64,000 nucleotides of DNA from Halothermothrix sp. (GCA_016841825.1 JAENYK010000002.1:186001-250000); one strand, 5' to 3'. Positions 36,032-45,378 are shown, numbered from the stretch's first letter. Translations and numbers: made by a program. Notes: generated from the letters alone by a model not told the origin.

Positions 36032-36328
36032 ATGCCCAGATGTAAGAAAATGAGGTGTTGCCGACAATTAGATGGTGAAAAAGTCTATAAACCAATCGCG
36101 ATTCCGATGTCTAAAATAGAGCTTATTGATGTCGACTTAGATGAATTTGAAGCTATTAGGCTCTGTGATCTAGAAGGGAAAAGTCAGATTGAAGCTGCTG
36201 CTGCTATGCAGGTATCCAGAGGCACTGTTCAGCGACTCCTCCAATCTGGCAGACAGAAGATTGTTTTTGCATTGCTGCATTCTCAAGGTTTAAGAATTAA
36301 AAATCAAACATATAAGGAGGAAGAATGA
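36032..36328 (+). CDS. DUF134 helix-turn-helix protein
   Basis: 98 residues from ATG 36032 (AAGGAGG 6 bases upstream). The N-terminus has the Cys-rich MPRCKKMRCC motif usual for the family, possibly a metal or cluster site. The C-terminal half has a sigma-70 region-4-like HTH (DLEGKSQIEAAAAMQVSRGTVQRLL). The DUF134 family usually precedes NifX/NafY-like proteins, as here, and probably regulates them. Overlap ATGA with the next gene shows translational coupling. Confidence 0.9.
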   Translation: MPRCKKMRCCRQLDGEKVYKPIAIPMSKIELIDVDLDEFEAIRLCDLEGKSQIEAAAAMQVSRGTVQRLLQSGRQKIVFALLHSQGLRIKNQTYKEEE

Positions 36329-36693
36329 TGAGAATTTGTTTACCAACTATGGGTGACGGTGGTTTGACTGAGAAGGTGCATAATCATTTTGGAAGTGCCG
36401 GCTTTTTTACTATCTATGATACTGAAAGCAAAGAAGTCCAGATTATTGATAATAATAACCAGCATCATACTCACGGTGCATGTCAACCTTTAAAAGCTTT
36501 AGATGGTTATGATGTAGACATAGTTTTGACCAGTGGTATGGGTCAAAGGGCAGTTAGTCTGATGAATGAAGGCGGAATTAGAGTGTATCTTCTGGAAGGT
36601 GAGACAGTTGAAGAGGCTGTGAAAAAGCTAGAGGCTGGTCAGTTAAGAGAATTAACTCTGGAAAACGCCTGTGGCGGTCATGGCTGCCACTAA
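36325..36693 (+). CDS. NifX/NafY-type dinitrogenase iron-molybdenum cofactor-like protein
   Basis: 122 residues. It has the Fe-Mo-co binding fold: RICLPTMGDG, VHNHFGSAGFFTIYD, THGACQPLKAL, DIVLTSGMGQRAVSLM. The C-terminus CGGHGCH is Cys/His-rich and may bind metal. No nif genes are in the window, so the role is probably metal-cluster or Mo handling rather than nitrogen fixation. It is coupled to the DUF134 regulator. Confidence 0.88.
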   Translation: MMRICLPTMGDGGLTEKVHNHFGSAGFFTIYDTESKEVQIIDNNNQHHTHGACQPLKALDGYDVDIVLTSGMGQRAVSLMNEGGIRVYLLEGETVEEAVKKLEAGQLRELTLENACGGHGCH

Positions 36694-36704
36694 TCTGAAG
36701 ATAG

Positions 36705-36735
36705 AATCCCTGTTGATAAGAGACAGGGATTTTTT
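36705..36735 (+). terminator. Terminator of DUF134/NifX-like operon
   Basis: Stem AATCCCTGT / ACAGGGATT, 9-nt loop, then TTTTT. Confidence 0.85.
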
Positions 36736-36739
36736 AATG

Positions 36740-36878
36740 ATATTTCAGAAGAGAAGTCTTTTGTTCTCTATAGGTGGGAGTGTCATAACTGAATAATATT
36801 CACTGCAGTGCAGGCATAAATCTTTCTGCAGTCATTAAACACTTAAGAATGAGCGGCTTGCATTAATATGTCTTTAAT
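36740..36878 (+). repeat. Intergenic repeat, copy C
   Basis: About 139 bases, starting ATATTTCAGAAGAGAAGTC and ending TCTTTAAT. It keeps the GAAGTC, CTATAGGTGGGAG and GTCATTAAAC blocks. Its central stem is ACTGCAG (36802-36808) with CTGCAGT (36826-36832). The changed central pair is matched on both arms relative to copy B, a compensatory change. It follows a terminator directly. Confidence 0.7.
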
Positions 36879-37009
36879 AAGGAAAGATGACTGAAAGTTT
36901 AATATTCTATTGGACAAATAGTCAAGTTGTGATATAATACTAAAGATAAATTAATTTGAATTTATGATTTATGAGGAATAATTGCAATACAAATTGGGGA
37001 TAATTAACC

Positions 37010-37038
37010 TTGACGAATGATGTTCCCTTTGATATAAT
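37010..37038 (+). promoter_or_regulatory. Promoter of SRP RNA
   Basis: TTGACG (37010-37015), 17-base spacer, TATAAT (37033-37038). Transcription would start near 37045, about 70 bases before the mature RNA, so a 5' leader with a CCAGTTAACTGG palindrome (37094-37105) must be processed off. A second TATAAT with TTGGAC lies near 36911-36939. Confidence 0.75.
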
Positions 37039-37112
37039 TATTCCTGTCGTGAGGGGGATGTATTACTCCTCGAGATTATAAGTTGTTAATAAGCCAGTTA
37101 ACTGGTTTCAAA

Positions 37113-37388
<276 letters not shown>

Positions 37389-37460
37389 TATTTTTTACCA
37401 ATTAGGGAAAATTTTTCTTTTTTATAATGTTTATTTGGCATTTTAGGAGGAGGGAAATGG

Positions 37461-38006
37461 ATGTTAAAAGGCAGACTGATAGCTATCAAACCAATGGAAT
37501 GGGAGGATATAGAGGTCTTACAAAAATGGTATCTAGATCAGGAAGTAATGTATTGGGCCAGTGCTGCCAATCCCGATAATATCTATTCTAAATATGATTT
37601 AGAAGAGGGTTATCAGAAGGAATCCAAAAGCTTTACCAGTCGGCGTTTTATTATTGAAACTCGTGAGGGAGAGAAGATCGGAACCATTAGTTATAGATCA
37701 ATGAATGCTCAAGTGAGAAGTACAAACATTGGAATGTTAATTGGTGAAAAAGATTATTGGGAGAAGGGATATGGTACCGATATACTACAGACTTTTCTCC
37801 GATATCTCTTTGACCAATGGAATATGAATCGGGTGGAATTATCGACCTGGGATGATAATCAGAGAGCGATCAAACTCTATCAAAAGTGTGGTTTCCAGAT
37901 CGAAGGTCGTTTGCGTGAGGCATTTTTTGTTCATGGAAAATATCGAGATAAGATAGTGATGGGGATCCTTCGAAAAGATTATGAAACGATTCAGATCACC
38001 TGGTAA
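37461..38006 (+). CDS. GNAT acetyltransferase (RimJ/RimL/SpeG-like)
   Basis: 181 residues. The GNAT fold is clear: ITKP-type start (LIAIKPMEWEDIEVLQKW), GTISYRSMN, acetyl-CoA-binding EKGYGTDILQTFLRYLF near 112 and the C-terminal block NQRAIKLYQKCGFQIEGRLRE. These enzymes acetylate protein N-termini or polyamines; the acceptor is unknown. SD GGAGGAGGG. It splits the usual SRP RNA-dnaX adjacency. Confidence 0.9.
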   Translation: MLKGRLIAIKPMEWEDIEVLQKWYLDQEVMYWASAANPDNIYSKYDLEEGYQKESKSFTSRRFIIETREGEKIGTISYRSMNAQVRSTNIGMLIGEKDYWEKGYGTDILQTFLRYLFDQWNMNRVELSTWDDNQRAIKLYQKCGFQIEGRLREAFFVHGKYRDKIVMGILRKDYETIQITW

Positions 38007-38083
38007 TTGATTATGATTTTGTGATCACATTTTGATATTAGCGTGAAGTGCTGTTGATTCAGATAATTGTTGAGGTCGATAAA

Positions 38084-38116
38084 AAGTTGGGTTAAACCCG
38101 ACTTTTGTGTTATAAT
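38084..38116 (+). terminator. Terminator of GNAT gene overlapping a dnaX promoter
   Basis: Stem AAGTTGGG / CCCGACTT (one G-U) with TTTT. A TATAAT (38111-38116) follows immediately, with TTGGGT 18 bases before it, so the terminator arm may double as the -35 of the dnaX promoter. Confidence 0.55.
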
Positions 38117-38169
38117 GGGAGGAGATACAAAGTGGCTAGCGAATAACTATATGTGGGGTGATCTAAGCT

Positions 38170-39975
38170 ATGGGCTATTTATCATTGTATAGAAAATGGC
38201 GACCGAAAAATTTTGATGAGCTGACGGGACAGACTTCTGTTGTAAAAACTTTAAAAAATGCATTACTGAATAATCGAATTGCTCATGCTTATCTTTTTTG
38301 TGGCCCCCGGGGAACAGGGAAGACTTCAATGGCTAAAGTTTTTGCTAAAGCCCTTAACTGTATCAAAGGGCCCACTATAGAACCGTGTAATCAGTGTTTC
38401 TCCTGTCAACAGATTAACTCAGGACGTTCAGTTGATGTGATTGAGATTGATGCGGCATCTAATCGTGGAGTGAACGAGATTAGGGACCTTCGAGAGAAGG
38501 TAAAATATTCGCCCAGTGAGGGTGACTACAAAGTCTACATTATTGATGAGGTTCATATGTTAACTAAAGAGGCGTTTAACGCCCTGTTAAAAACTTTAGA
38601 AGAACCACCTGAGAATGTAGTGTTTATTCTGGCAACAACTGAACCTCATAAAGTAATACCTACTATTCAATCCCGTTGTCAACGTTTTGACTTTGGGCTT
38701 TTCGCTATTCGGGATCTCAAAGCCAGATTGCAATTTATTGCCGAAAAAGAAGGAATTGAGATTGGTGATGGTGCACTGACTCTGATTGCACGAACAGCAG
38801 AAGGCGGAATGCGAGATGCCATCAGTATTTTAGATCAGGCTATTGCCTATGGAGGGGATCGCGTTACGATTGAAGACGTGGTCACCATTCTGGGTAAAGT
38901 TGAGCAGCAGGTTTTGGCAGATCTTGTGAAGGCTGTAGCCAGACATGATACTGAATCCTGTTTAAAATTAATTAACCAGATTGCTGATCAGGGTAAAGAC
39001 CTAAATCAATTTATTAAAGACCTTTTGTTTCATTTTAGAGATCTGATGTTAATTAAGGAATGTGGTCTGCAAAATACGATAATAGATCTACCGGAAGAGT
39101 TAAAAGCTGAATTAGAAGAACAGGCTCGGCGGTTTACTATTAAAGAAGTTTTAAGGATTATGGAGATTTTGAGTGAGACAGATCAGAGTTTCAAGTTTGC
39201 CAGTCAGCCAAAATTGTTATTAGAGATGGGCATGATTAAGTTGGCTTCTCCAGAAGTTAATACTTCTATGACTAACCTTATTACTAGATTAGCGAAAATA
39301 GAGGATAGATTAGATAGTGGTGAGTTGGTTCAGACCAGTGGTAGAGATAAATCTCTCAAAGCAGCTGCTAAACCAATAGAGGGTCATACAGTTGAGAATG
39401 ATACTAAAGACTCTACCGATAAAGCATTATCAATCAGATCAACCGGGCATCCACAACCGAAAACCAGTGATCTTTCTACTACTCAGCCTGCTATAAATGA
39501 AGAGAATCCAGCAGATTTAGATGATTCCGGGGAAATGGTGAAAGATCTAAATATTTCCTTTGAAGAGTTGGAAAAATATTGGGATGTTACGATGGACTTT
39601 TTAAATAAGTTCAAAGAAACCCGCCAATTGCGAGCATTTTTACTTAAAGGTAAACCCTACAAAATTATTGGTGATCTTTTATATATAGTTTTTCCTGAAT
39701 CCAGTACATTTCACAAGACCCATGCAGAAAAGGAGACAGGAATTTTGGAAAGAGCTTTCAAAAAGGTAATTGGGAAAAATTTGCGAGCTACCTGTATTTT
39801 TGAAGGAGAAGAACCAGAGGATCAAAATCTGGCAACCTTGACCAACACTGATCAATCTCAGGTTGTGACAGAGCCTAAATCTTACTCTACCAGTAATAAT
39901 GTTGAAGATGATTCGTTGGTTCAGAAGGCATTACAAACTTTTGGTGGAAAGATTATTCGTGTTGAAAAGGAATAA
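38170..39975 (+). CDS. dnaX: DNA polymerase III subunit gamma/tau
   Basis: 601 residues. Clamp-loader AAA+ ATPase: Walker A GPRGTGKTS near 45, a zinc module with CNQCFSC, Walker B YIIDEVHML, sensor TTEPHK and the conserved SRCQRFDF. Residues about 380-450 are a polar, low-complexity linker, and the C-terminal domain (about 460-601) resembles tau regions that bind the polymerase and helicase. No convincing A-rich frameshift signal for a separate gamma form is seen. It is followed by yaaK and recR as in most Firmicutes. Confidence 0.96.
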   Translation: MGYLSLYRKWRPKNFDELTGQTSVVKTLKNALLNNRIAHAYLFCGPRGTGKTSMAKVFAKALNCIKGPTIEPCNQCFSCQQINSGRSVDVIEIDAASNRGVNEIRDLREKVKYSPSEGDYKVYIIDEVHMLTKEAFNALLKTLEEPPENVVFILATTEPHKVIPTIQSRCQRFDFGLFAIRDLKARLQFIAEKEGIEIGDGALTLIARTAEGGMRDAISILDQAIAYGGDRVTIEDVVTILGKVEQQVLADLVKAVARHDTESCLKLINQIADQGKDLNQFIKDLLFHFRDLMLIKECGLQNTIIDLPEELKAELEEQARRFTIKEVLRIMEILSETDQSFKFASQPKLLLEMGMIKLASPEVNTSMTNLITRLAKIEDRLDSGELVQTSGRDKSLKAAAKPIEGHTVENDTKDSTDKALSIRSTGHPQPKTSDLSTTQPAINEENPADLDDSGEMVKDLNISFEELEKYWDVTMDFLNKFKETRQLRAFLLKGKPYKIIGDLLYIVFPESSTFHKTHAEKETGILERAFKKVIGKNLRATCIFEGEEPEDQNLATLTNTDQSQVVTEPKSYSTSNNVEDDSLVQKALQTFGGKIIRVEKE

Positions 39976-40039
39976 ACTTTTGCCACTGGAAATAATAAAA
40001 TAATGATGGATGGAATATTTAAAAGGGGGTTTTTAGTCA

Positions 40040-40348
40040 ATGAATATGAATAAACTGATGAAGCAGGCTCAGCAAATGCAAGCTAAGATGGCTAAATTGC
40101 AGGAGGAGCTAGCCCAAAAGACTGTTGAAGCAACTGCCGGTGGTGGTGTGATTAAGGTAGTCGCCAATGGCCAACAGGAGATTGTTGATATCAATATTGA
40201 ACCAGATGCAGTAGATCCTGATGATGTGGAGATGTTAGAAGACCTGATTTTGGCAGCTGTTAATGAAGCATTGCGAAAAGTTCAGGAGATGAATGCCAGT
40301 GAGATGTCCAAAATTACCGGGGGATTAAATATCCCAGGAATGTTCTAA
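40040..40348 (+). CDS. YbaB/EbfC nucleoid-associated protein
   Basis: 102 residues: a coiled N-terminus [22 protein letters not shown] and the core [20 protein letters not shown], a textbook member. It forms a dimer that binds DNA without strong sequence preference. It sits between dnaX and recR, 1 base before recR, and ends in the common NIPGMF motif. Confidence 0.96.
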   Translation: MNMNKLMKQAQQMQAKMAKLQEELAQKTVEATAGGGVIKVVANGQQEIVDINIEPDAVDPDDVEMLEDLILAAVNEALRKVQEMNASEMSKITGGLNIPGMF

Positions 40349-40349
40349 G

Positions 40350-40946
40350 ATGCGGTATTATGCAAAACCGTTAGCAAACTTGATTGGGGAGTTAAGTAAA
40401 CTTCCCGGTATTGGAACCAGAACTGCTCAAAGATTAGCTTTTCATCTATTGGAAGGGGATTATTCTGATGCCAAAGCTCTGGCAGATGCGATTATTGATG
40501 CGAAAGAGAAGATCACATATTGTTCGATTTGCAGTAATTTGACTGAGACTGACCCTTGTTATCTGTGTACTGATCTAACCCGGGAAAAGAATACAATCTG
40601 TGTAGTGGAAAGCCCCCGGGATGTGATAGCTATGGAGAAGACTGGAGAATTTAAAGGACAATATCATGTTCTCCATGGGGCTATCTCTCCTATGGATGGG
40701 ATTGGCCCGGATGATATCAGGATTAAAGAACTGTTATCAAGGGTAAATGATCAGATACTAGAGGTCATAATTGCAACAGATCCTAATGTAGAGGGTGAAG
40801 CAACTGCTATGTATATCTCCAGGTTGTTAAAACCACTGGGCGTTAAATGTACTCGATTGGCTGCCGGGTTACCTGTCGGGGGAGATTTAGAATATACTGA
40901 TGAGGTGACTCTTTCAAAGGCTCTGGAGGGTCGAAGAGAGATCTAG
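40350..40946 (+). CDS. recR: Recombination mediator RecR
   Basis: 198 residues. HhH ([17 protein letters not shown]), four-Cys zinc finger ([16 protein letters not shown]), Toprim ([33 protein letters not shown]) and the Walker-B-like C-terminus ([16 protein letters not shown]). Acts in RecFOR gap repair. It ends the dnaX cluster with a terminator at 40957. In many relatives yaaL and bofA follow directly; here they are 13.6 kb away. Confidence 0.97.
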   Translation: MRYYAKPLANLIGELSKLPGIGTRTAQRLAFHLLEGDYSDAKALADAIIDAKEKITYCSICSNLTETDPCYLCTDLTREKNTICVVESPRDVIAMEKTGEFKGQYHVLHGAISPMDGIGPDDIRIKELLSRVNDQILEVIIATDPNVEGEATAMYISRLLKPLGVKCTRLAAGLPVGGDLEYTDEVTLSKALEGRREI

Positions 40947-40956
40947 TCGGATACAC

Positions 40957-41001
40957 AAAGGTGAGGTAATTGGGGGAATACCAATTTACCTCACCTTTTT
41001 T
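40957..41001 (+). terminator. Terminator of dnaX-yaaK-recR
   Basis: AAAGGTGAGGTAA-TTGG with CCAA-TTTACCTCACCTTT, about 16 bp, followed by T. On the minus strand it could also end the miniprotein at 41026. Confidence 0.9.
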
Positions 41002-41025
41002 ATGGGTATAAGTTATTATATGATT

Positions 41026-41124
41026 TTAAAAGAAACCATCAAAAGCTCCAAATAAAAAGAGGATTAAGAGAATAATTAATATCCAAATAATCCAATTATC
41101 ATCAAATCCTTTAGTTTTACTCAC
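41026..41124 (-). CDS. 32-residue membrane miniprotein (YjcZ-like)
   Basis: GTG start with AGGAGGGGAA upstream on the minus strand. The product starts MSKTKGFDDNW and continues with one very hydrophobic helix (IIWILIILLILFLFG), ending AFDGFF. It resembles the YjcZ family of small sporulation-associated membrane proteins in length and layout. Identity rests on SD and composition only. Confidence 0.55.
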   Translation of the reverse strand: MSKTKGFDDNWIIWILIILLILFLFGAFDGFF

Positions 41125-41367
41125 AAGTTCCCCTCCTATCTCCATTTATGGTTTGTTAGTATATATTATGATATATAAATGTATTGTGGAACAATTATCG
41201 GTAATATTATATGTGTTGATATATAATATATAGGACTTCGAAGACATATTAGAATCAATCACCTAGCATTAAGTATTTTATGTTCATAAAGGGGATACTT
41301 CTGCACAGTTAGGCTGTAGACAGAATAAATTAGTTAATGAAATTAAAATACAAAGGAGTTGGTCTGT

Positions 41368-42177
41368 GTGTTCAAAAATGGGTGGGGTATTGATATAGAA
41401 TTTCCTCTATTAGATCGTAGAACAAAACCGCGAAATATCGGTTTAACAATGGTTTTAGATAAAGGATTAGGAATTGGTGAAACTACGGATCTATTGGAGA
41501 CATCTGGGGAACATATAGATTTTTTAAAGTTAAGTTTTGGCACATCAGCTTTATATTCTCCCCATGTTTTACATAAAAAAATTAATCTGGTAAGATCATA
41601 TGAAGTAGATATTTACCCGGGAGGGACATTTTTGGAAGTGGCTTTATTACAGGGCAAGTTAGATCAGTTTTTGTATCGGGCAAAAGAGTTAGGGTTCACC
41701 TGTATTGAAGTTTCTGATGGGACCATTGAAATGGAAAAAGAGACCAGAAAGGAAGTGATTTTCAAAGCCGTAGATCTGGGTTTTAGAGTGCTGACTGAAG
41801 TGGGGAAAAAGGATGCTAATGAAAAGTGTTTGGTTGATGAGATGGTTAAACAGCTCAATGAGGATCTGGAAAATGGAGCATATCGGGTGATTATTGAGGC
41901 GAGAGAATCAGGAACTGTGGGGGTATATAATTCTGCAGGGGATACAGATTTAGAAGCCTTTGAAAAAATTTTACGGGGAGCACCCAATCCAGATGTAATT
42001 ATCTGGGAAGCACCGCTAAAAAAACAGCAGGTTCATTTAATTAAAACTTTAGGTAATAATGTAAACTTAGGAAATATTCCAACAGGTGAAATTTTAGCAT
42101 TAGAAGCTTTGAGAAATGGACTTAGGGGAGATACTTTTAAAGATACTTTGACTCGTTTTTCGAAAAATTTCCTATAA
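41368..42177 (+). CDS. comA: Phosphosulfolactate synthase (ComA family)
   Basis: 269 residues from GTG 41368 (AAAGGAG 9 bases upstream). The family adds sulfite to phosphoenolpyruvate. The TIM-barrel motifs LSFGTSALY, DIYPGGTFLEVA, FTCIEVSDGTIEM, VLTEVGKKD and VIIEARESGTVGVY match ComA/YitD. It is followed by comB, so the pair should yield 3-sulfolactate, a known spore component in Bacillus. comC, comD and comE are not in the window. Confidence 0.93.
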   Translation: MFKNGWGIDIEFPLLDRRTKPRNIGLTMVLDKGLGIGETTDLLETSGEHIDFLKLSFGTSALYSPHVLHKKINLVRSYEVDIYPGGTFLEVALLQGKLDQFLYRAKELGFTCIEVSDGTIEMEKETRKEVIFKAVDLGFRVLTEVGKKDANEKCLVDEMVKQLNEDLENGAYRVIIEARESGTVGVYNSAGDTDLEAFEKILRGAPNPDVIIWEAPLKKQQVHLIKTLGNNVNLGNIPTGEILALEALRNGLRGDTFKDTLTRFSKNFL

Positions 42178-42232
42178 TTTAAATAAAAAAATACACAACA
42201 TTTAGTTAAGTGTGACGAAAGTAGTGATAGCA

Positions 42233-42949
42233 ATGCGTGTAGAGATTATTTTAACAGGAAAAGAAATTGATGAATTTTACTTACCGGGAAAGACAGCGAT
42301 AGTAATTGATACTTTAAGGGCTACCAGTACTATTGTGACAGCTTTATATAACGGTGCCAGAGTAGTTGAACCAATGATGGGAATATATGAAGCCCGGCAG
42401 CGGAGTCAAGATCTGGAAATTGGCACATATTTGCTCTGCGGCGAACGGGAAGGTGTTAAGATATCTGGTTTCGATCTGGGGAATTCTCCTCTGGAATATC
42501 AACCAGATGTAGTTTCTGGTAAGAGAGTTATCTGTTCTACAACTAACGGTACTATGACAATCCAGAAAGTTAGTAAGGCTAAATTTGTCTTGATAAGTTC
42601 TTTTTTAAATCAGGCTGCTACTATGGATGAGGTGATTAGGCTGGGCCAGGATTTAATCTTATGTTGTTCGGGTACTAAAGGTCACTTTAGCCTGGAGGAT
42701 TTTGTTACAGCAGGGGCGATGGTTTCTGAATTAAATGCTAGAGGAGTAAAGATCTATGGTGATGACAGAATCCAGACTGCCAGACTTTTGTATGAAAGAT
42801 ACAAAGATGATCTGGTGGAATTGATGAGTTGTTCGCAAAATGGTAGTAGATTAGTAGAAATTGGGAATTATCGGGATATTAAATTCTGTGCTCAGAGGAA
42901 TATCTACCCCCTGGTCTGTTATTTTACGGGGCAGATAATCTGTGTCTAA
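42233..42949 (+). CDS. comB: 2-phosphosulfolactate phosphatase (ComB family)
   Basis: 238 residues from ATG 42233; a GTG at 42212 is possible. The family hydrolyses 2-phosphosulfolactate to sulfolactate. The motifs AIVIDTLRATSTIVTAL, LCGEREGVKISGFDLGNSPLE, ICSTTNGT and LILCCSGTKGHFSLEDF are typical. It is the second enzyme of the pair with comA, 55 bases downstream. The SD is weak, which suggests partial coupling to comA. Confidence 0.93.
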   Translation: MRVEIILTGKEIDEFYLPGKTAIVIDTLRATSTIVTALYNGARVVEPMMGIYEARQRSQDLEIGTYLLCGEREGVKISGFDLGNSPLEYQPDVVSGKRVICSTTNGTMTIQKVSKAKFVLISSFLNQAATMDEVIRLGQDLILCCSGTKGHFSLEDFVTAGAMVSELNARGVKIYGDDRIQTARLLYERYKDDLVELMSCSQNGSRLVEIGNYRDIKFCAQRNIYPLVCYFTGQIICV

Positions 42950-43023
42950 AACTTCTATCCCACCACACCTCCGCATATCATGTAATAGCATGATGGTGAG
43001 AACTATTGAGGAGTTGAGGTGGG

Positions 43024-43473
43024 ATGAGTTATTTCCTGATTCTGCTAGTTTTGTTAATGGGACTTCTGGCTAGATCTAAATTAATAGCATTGGCTGCAGC
43101 AATACTTCTGTTGATTAGGTTATTTAATTTTAAGGAAATTTTTAAAATTATCTCAGATAAAGGTATTAATTTGGGTCTATTATTGTTAATTATAACAGTA
43201 CTAGTTCCTCTGGCATCAGGCCAGGTCACGATTAAGGATTTAAAAGAAACTGTGACTTCTATTCCGGGGATTGTGGCTATTGTTGGTGGACTTTTTGCTA
43301 CTAAGTTAAATGGCATGGGGATTGATTTATTGAAAATCGAACCACATTTGATTATTGGGATGATAGTTGGTTCGATTATTGGGATTATTTTTTGGGGTGG
43401 TGTACCTGTGGGACCATTAATGGCAGGGGGACTAACTGCTTTATTGATGAAGATTATCGGTATTTTCGGCTAA
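43024..43473 (+). CDS. DUF441 / UPF0756 membrane protein
   Basis: 149 residues with four predicted membrane helices. Family blocks are clear: LLGLLARSKLIALAAAILL-like start, GINLGLLLLIITVLVPLASG and a long C-terminal PVGPLMAGGLTALLMK. The function of this family (YtwI-like) is unknown. SD GAGGTGGG. It follows comAB and precedes a 46-residue membrane protein. Confidence 0.9.
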   Translation: MSYFLILLVLLMGLLARSKLIALAAAILLLIRLFNFKEIFKIISDKGINLGLLLLIITVLVPLASGQVTIKDLKETVTSIPGIVAIVGGLFATKLNGMGIDLLKIEPHLIIGMIVGSIIGIIFWGGVPVGPLMAGGLTALLMKIIGIFG

Positions 43474-43489
43474 AAGGAGGCCAGAAACT

Positions 43490-43630
43490 ATGTTAATCAT
43501 ATCAGTGTTGGTGGTAGCAATGTTTATCTGGCTTATTTTTAATCATCCATTCAAAGAGCGGGAAGTAGAGGATACATACGGTTATTTTTTGGAAAAGATA
43601 AAAGAAAAGGATCGACATGGTCAGGTTTAA
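43490..43630 (+). CDS. 46-residue single-helix membrane protein
   Basis: ATG at 43490 with AAGGAGG upstream. MLIISVLVVAMFIWLIF forms one helix, followed by a charged tail (KEREVEDTYGYFLEKIKEKD). It starts 17 bases after the DUF441 gene and is probably cotranscribed. Not recognised as a known family. Confidence 0.6.
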   Translation: MLIISVLVVAMFIWLIFNHPFKEREVEDTYGYFLEKIKEKDRHGQV

Positions 43631-43732
43631 GTTAAATTTTTGCAACATGGAATAAACTGCTTGAATTTATTAGAAGAGATGATAAAATAAGTATTAAGGA
43701 TTAATGAAAATGCCTTGGAAAGAGGGGAAAAA

Positions 43733-44578
43733 ATGTTACATGAATTTGCAGCTTACAGTCTAGCCAATGAGTTGGAATTAAATAACCTGGCCACTCAATT
43801 GGGAATGAATCGTAAATATCGGTGGGAAGAGCCAATGATTCTTACACAAAAAGAGTTGCCAGATATTCTGCCTGCAGGAATTGAACAGGGAAAAGTTATC
43901 TATTTGTTCAGTTTTGGAAGTGTTGTCTTTATTAATTTTACTGAAAGAGAGATTGATTTAGTTTTAAAAGAACTGAGAGAGATTCAAGATAATACGGTAT
44001 CTCTGGATAATATCGAGACTTATCGATTAGAGATCAGTAAAGGTAAAGCTCAGAAGATTACCAACCATTATGCAATTATTCCCGAATATAAACCCAATGT
44101 TAGAGATATGATTAGTACTGTTATTGCCAAATCAGTGGCTCTGGAACGGATAGAAAAGAATATTGAGAAGATTTTTGACGAGATTGAAGGAATTGTCAAA
44201 CGTCTGGAGTTAGGTAAATTAGATATTAACGATAAAAGAATTTCTAAACTGGTAGCTAAGGTTATGTCAATCAATTTAGGCACTCTATCTTATATCATGG
44301 TTCTGGACAAACCTGATGTTACCTGGAATAATATTCTGGCGGACAAGTTTTATATTGAGATGGCTGAGATCTTTGAATTGATTGATCGTTATGAAGATAT
44401 TAAACATAAATCTTCGGTGATTAAGGAGACGATAGACTCTTTTTCCAATCTGGCTCATGCCAAGAGGGCAACTAGATTAGAGTTAATGATTATATATTTG
44501 ATTCTTTTTGAGATCTTATACGCTTTTTATGAGAAAGGGGAGAGGTATATTTGGGAATTTTTGCGATCACTGTTTTAG
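43733..44578 (+). CDS. DUF155 / RMD1-family protein
   Basis: 281 residues from ATG 43733 (AGAGGGGA upstream). The N-terminal domain has FSFGSVVFINFTEREID, the DUF155 signature of RMD1/Sif2-like proteins. A helical stretch follows, ending in a C-terminal membrane helix (LELMIIYLILFEILYAFY). In yeast and other systems RMD1 proteins are linked to meiosis or mitochondrial translation. The bacterial role is unknown. Confidence 0.85.
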   Translation: MLHEFAAYSLANELELNNLATQLGMNRKYRWEEPMILTQKELPDILPAGIEQGKVIYLFSFGSVVFINFTEREIDLVLKELREIQDNTVSLDNIETYRLEISKGKAQKITNHYAIIPEYKPNVRDMISTVIAKSVALERIEKNIEKIFDEIEGIVKRLELGKLDINDKRISKLVAKVMSINLGTLSYIMVLDKPDVTWNNILADKFYIEMAEIFELIDRYEDIKHKSSVIKETIDSFSNLAHAKRATRLELMIIYLILFEILYAFYEKGERYIWEFLRSLF

Positions 44579-44954
44579 ATTAAGATAAAGTAATTATTTC
44601 AAGTGTAAAATAAAATATGAGCAAAATAATTGGTGAATTAGGTGGTTATTTGTTGACAATAATATAATAATCTATCTGGATCACCATTTTTTATAATTTT
44701 AATATTGTAAGATTAGTAGAGCTAAAAAGCCTGGATATTTGCCCACAGAGCTTGACATCTAATGGACACAATAGTATAATGTTCAGTGTATAGTAAACAT
44801 TAATATATTTTGTTTATCTACTATACTGATATGGTGTAGAGTGCTCCTTTTAGGATATCAGAAAATATTTATGAGGTGAAGGCTTTTTGAATCACAGTAT
44901 TTGATTACAGGTTTAATGAAATTTGGGTAATTCTAGAAAAAGGAAGTGAGAGAG
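44579..44954 (+). promoter_or_regulatory. Consensus promoter and hairpin leader of GIY-YIG gene
   Basis: TTGACA (44752-44757), 17 bases, TATAAT (44775-44780), a perfect sigma-A promoter. The predicted transcript opens with a long hairpin built of TATAGTA/TACTATA and AAACA/TGTTT (44783-44828), without a T-run. About 120 further leader bases show no recognised element. The stretch before the promoter holds nothing I recognise. Confidence 0.6.
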
Positions 44955-45302
44955 ATGGATCGCAAAAAAGAACTGAAGTTGTTATACAAAGAGAAAGAGG
45001 TTCAAGCCGGTGTTTATCAGATTAAGAATACTCAAAATCAGAAGGTTTTTGTTGGCAGTACTCCGAATTTAAGGACATTAAATGGAAGAAAATTTGAATT
45101 AAAATTAGGTGGGCACACGAATAAAGATCTTCAAAAAGATTGGAATCAATTCGGTGAAGATGCTTTTGTTTTTGAAATACTGGAAGTTTTGGAGGAGAAA
45201 GAGGGAGAATATTTTGATGTAAAAGATGCTTTAAAAAAACTTGAAGATAAATGGCTTGAACAACTTAGACCAGAATATAACAATATGGTTAAGAGTGATT
45301 AA
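44955..45302 (+). CDS. Standalone GIY-YIG domain protein
   Basis: 115 residues from ATG 44955. The N-terminal GVYQIKNTQNQKVFVGSTPNL is the GIY-YIG-like strand pattern with some divergence (GVY, VFVG). The catalytic Arg and Glu positions are plausible (LRTLNGRKFELK; DKWLEQLRPEYN). It is too short to have a DNA-recognition domain. Members of this small family are of unknown role; repair or stress are possible. The terminator at 45331 follows. Confidence 0.8.
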   Translation: MDRKKELKLLYKEKEVQAGVYQIKNTQNQKVFVGSTPNLRTLNGRKFELKLGGHTNKDLQKDWNQFGEDAFVFEILEVLEEKEGEYFDVKDALKKLEDKWLEQLRPEYNNMVKSD

Positions 45303-45330
45303 CCAATGATGAAAAATGTCTTTCATTGAA

Positions 45331-45378
45331 AACAGCGTATGCTACATTTTGATTGATGTAGTATACGCTGTTATTTTT
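45331..45378. terminator. Bidirectional terminator between GIY-YIG and MFS genes
   Basis: 17-bp stem AACAGCGTATGCTACAT / ATGTAGTATACGCTGTT with one mismatch, T-run on the plus side and TTTT on the minus side. It serves the two converging genes. Confidence 0.88.

Noticed and set aside
38170-39975. Programmed frameshift in dnaX
   Set aside because: No A6G-type slippery site with a downstream hairpin was found.
44955-45302. GIY-YIG protein as an intron homing endonuclease
   Set aside because: It is too short, lacks a DNA-recognition domain, and no intron or interrupted gene is nearby.
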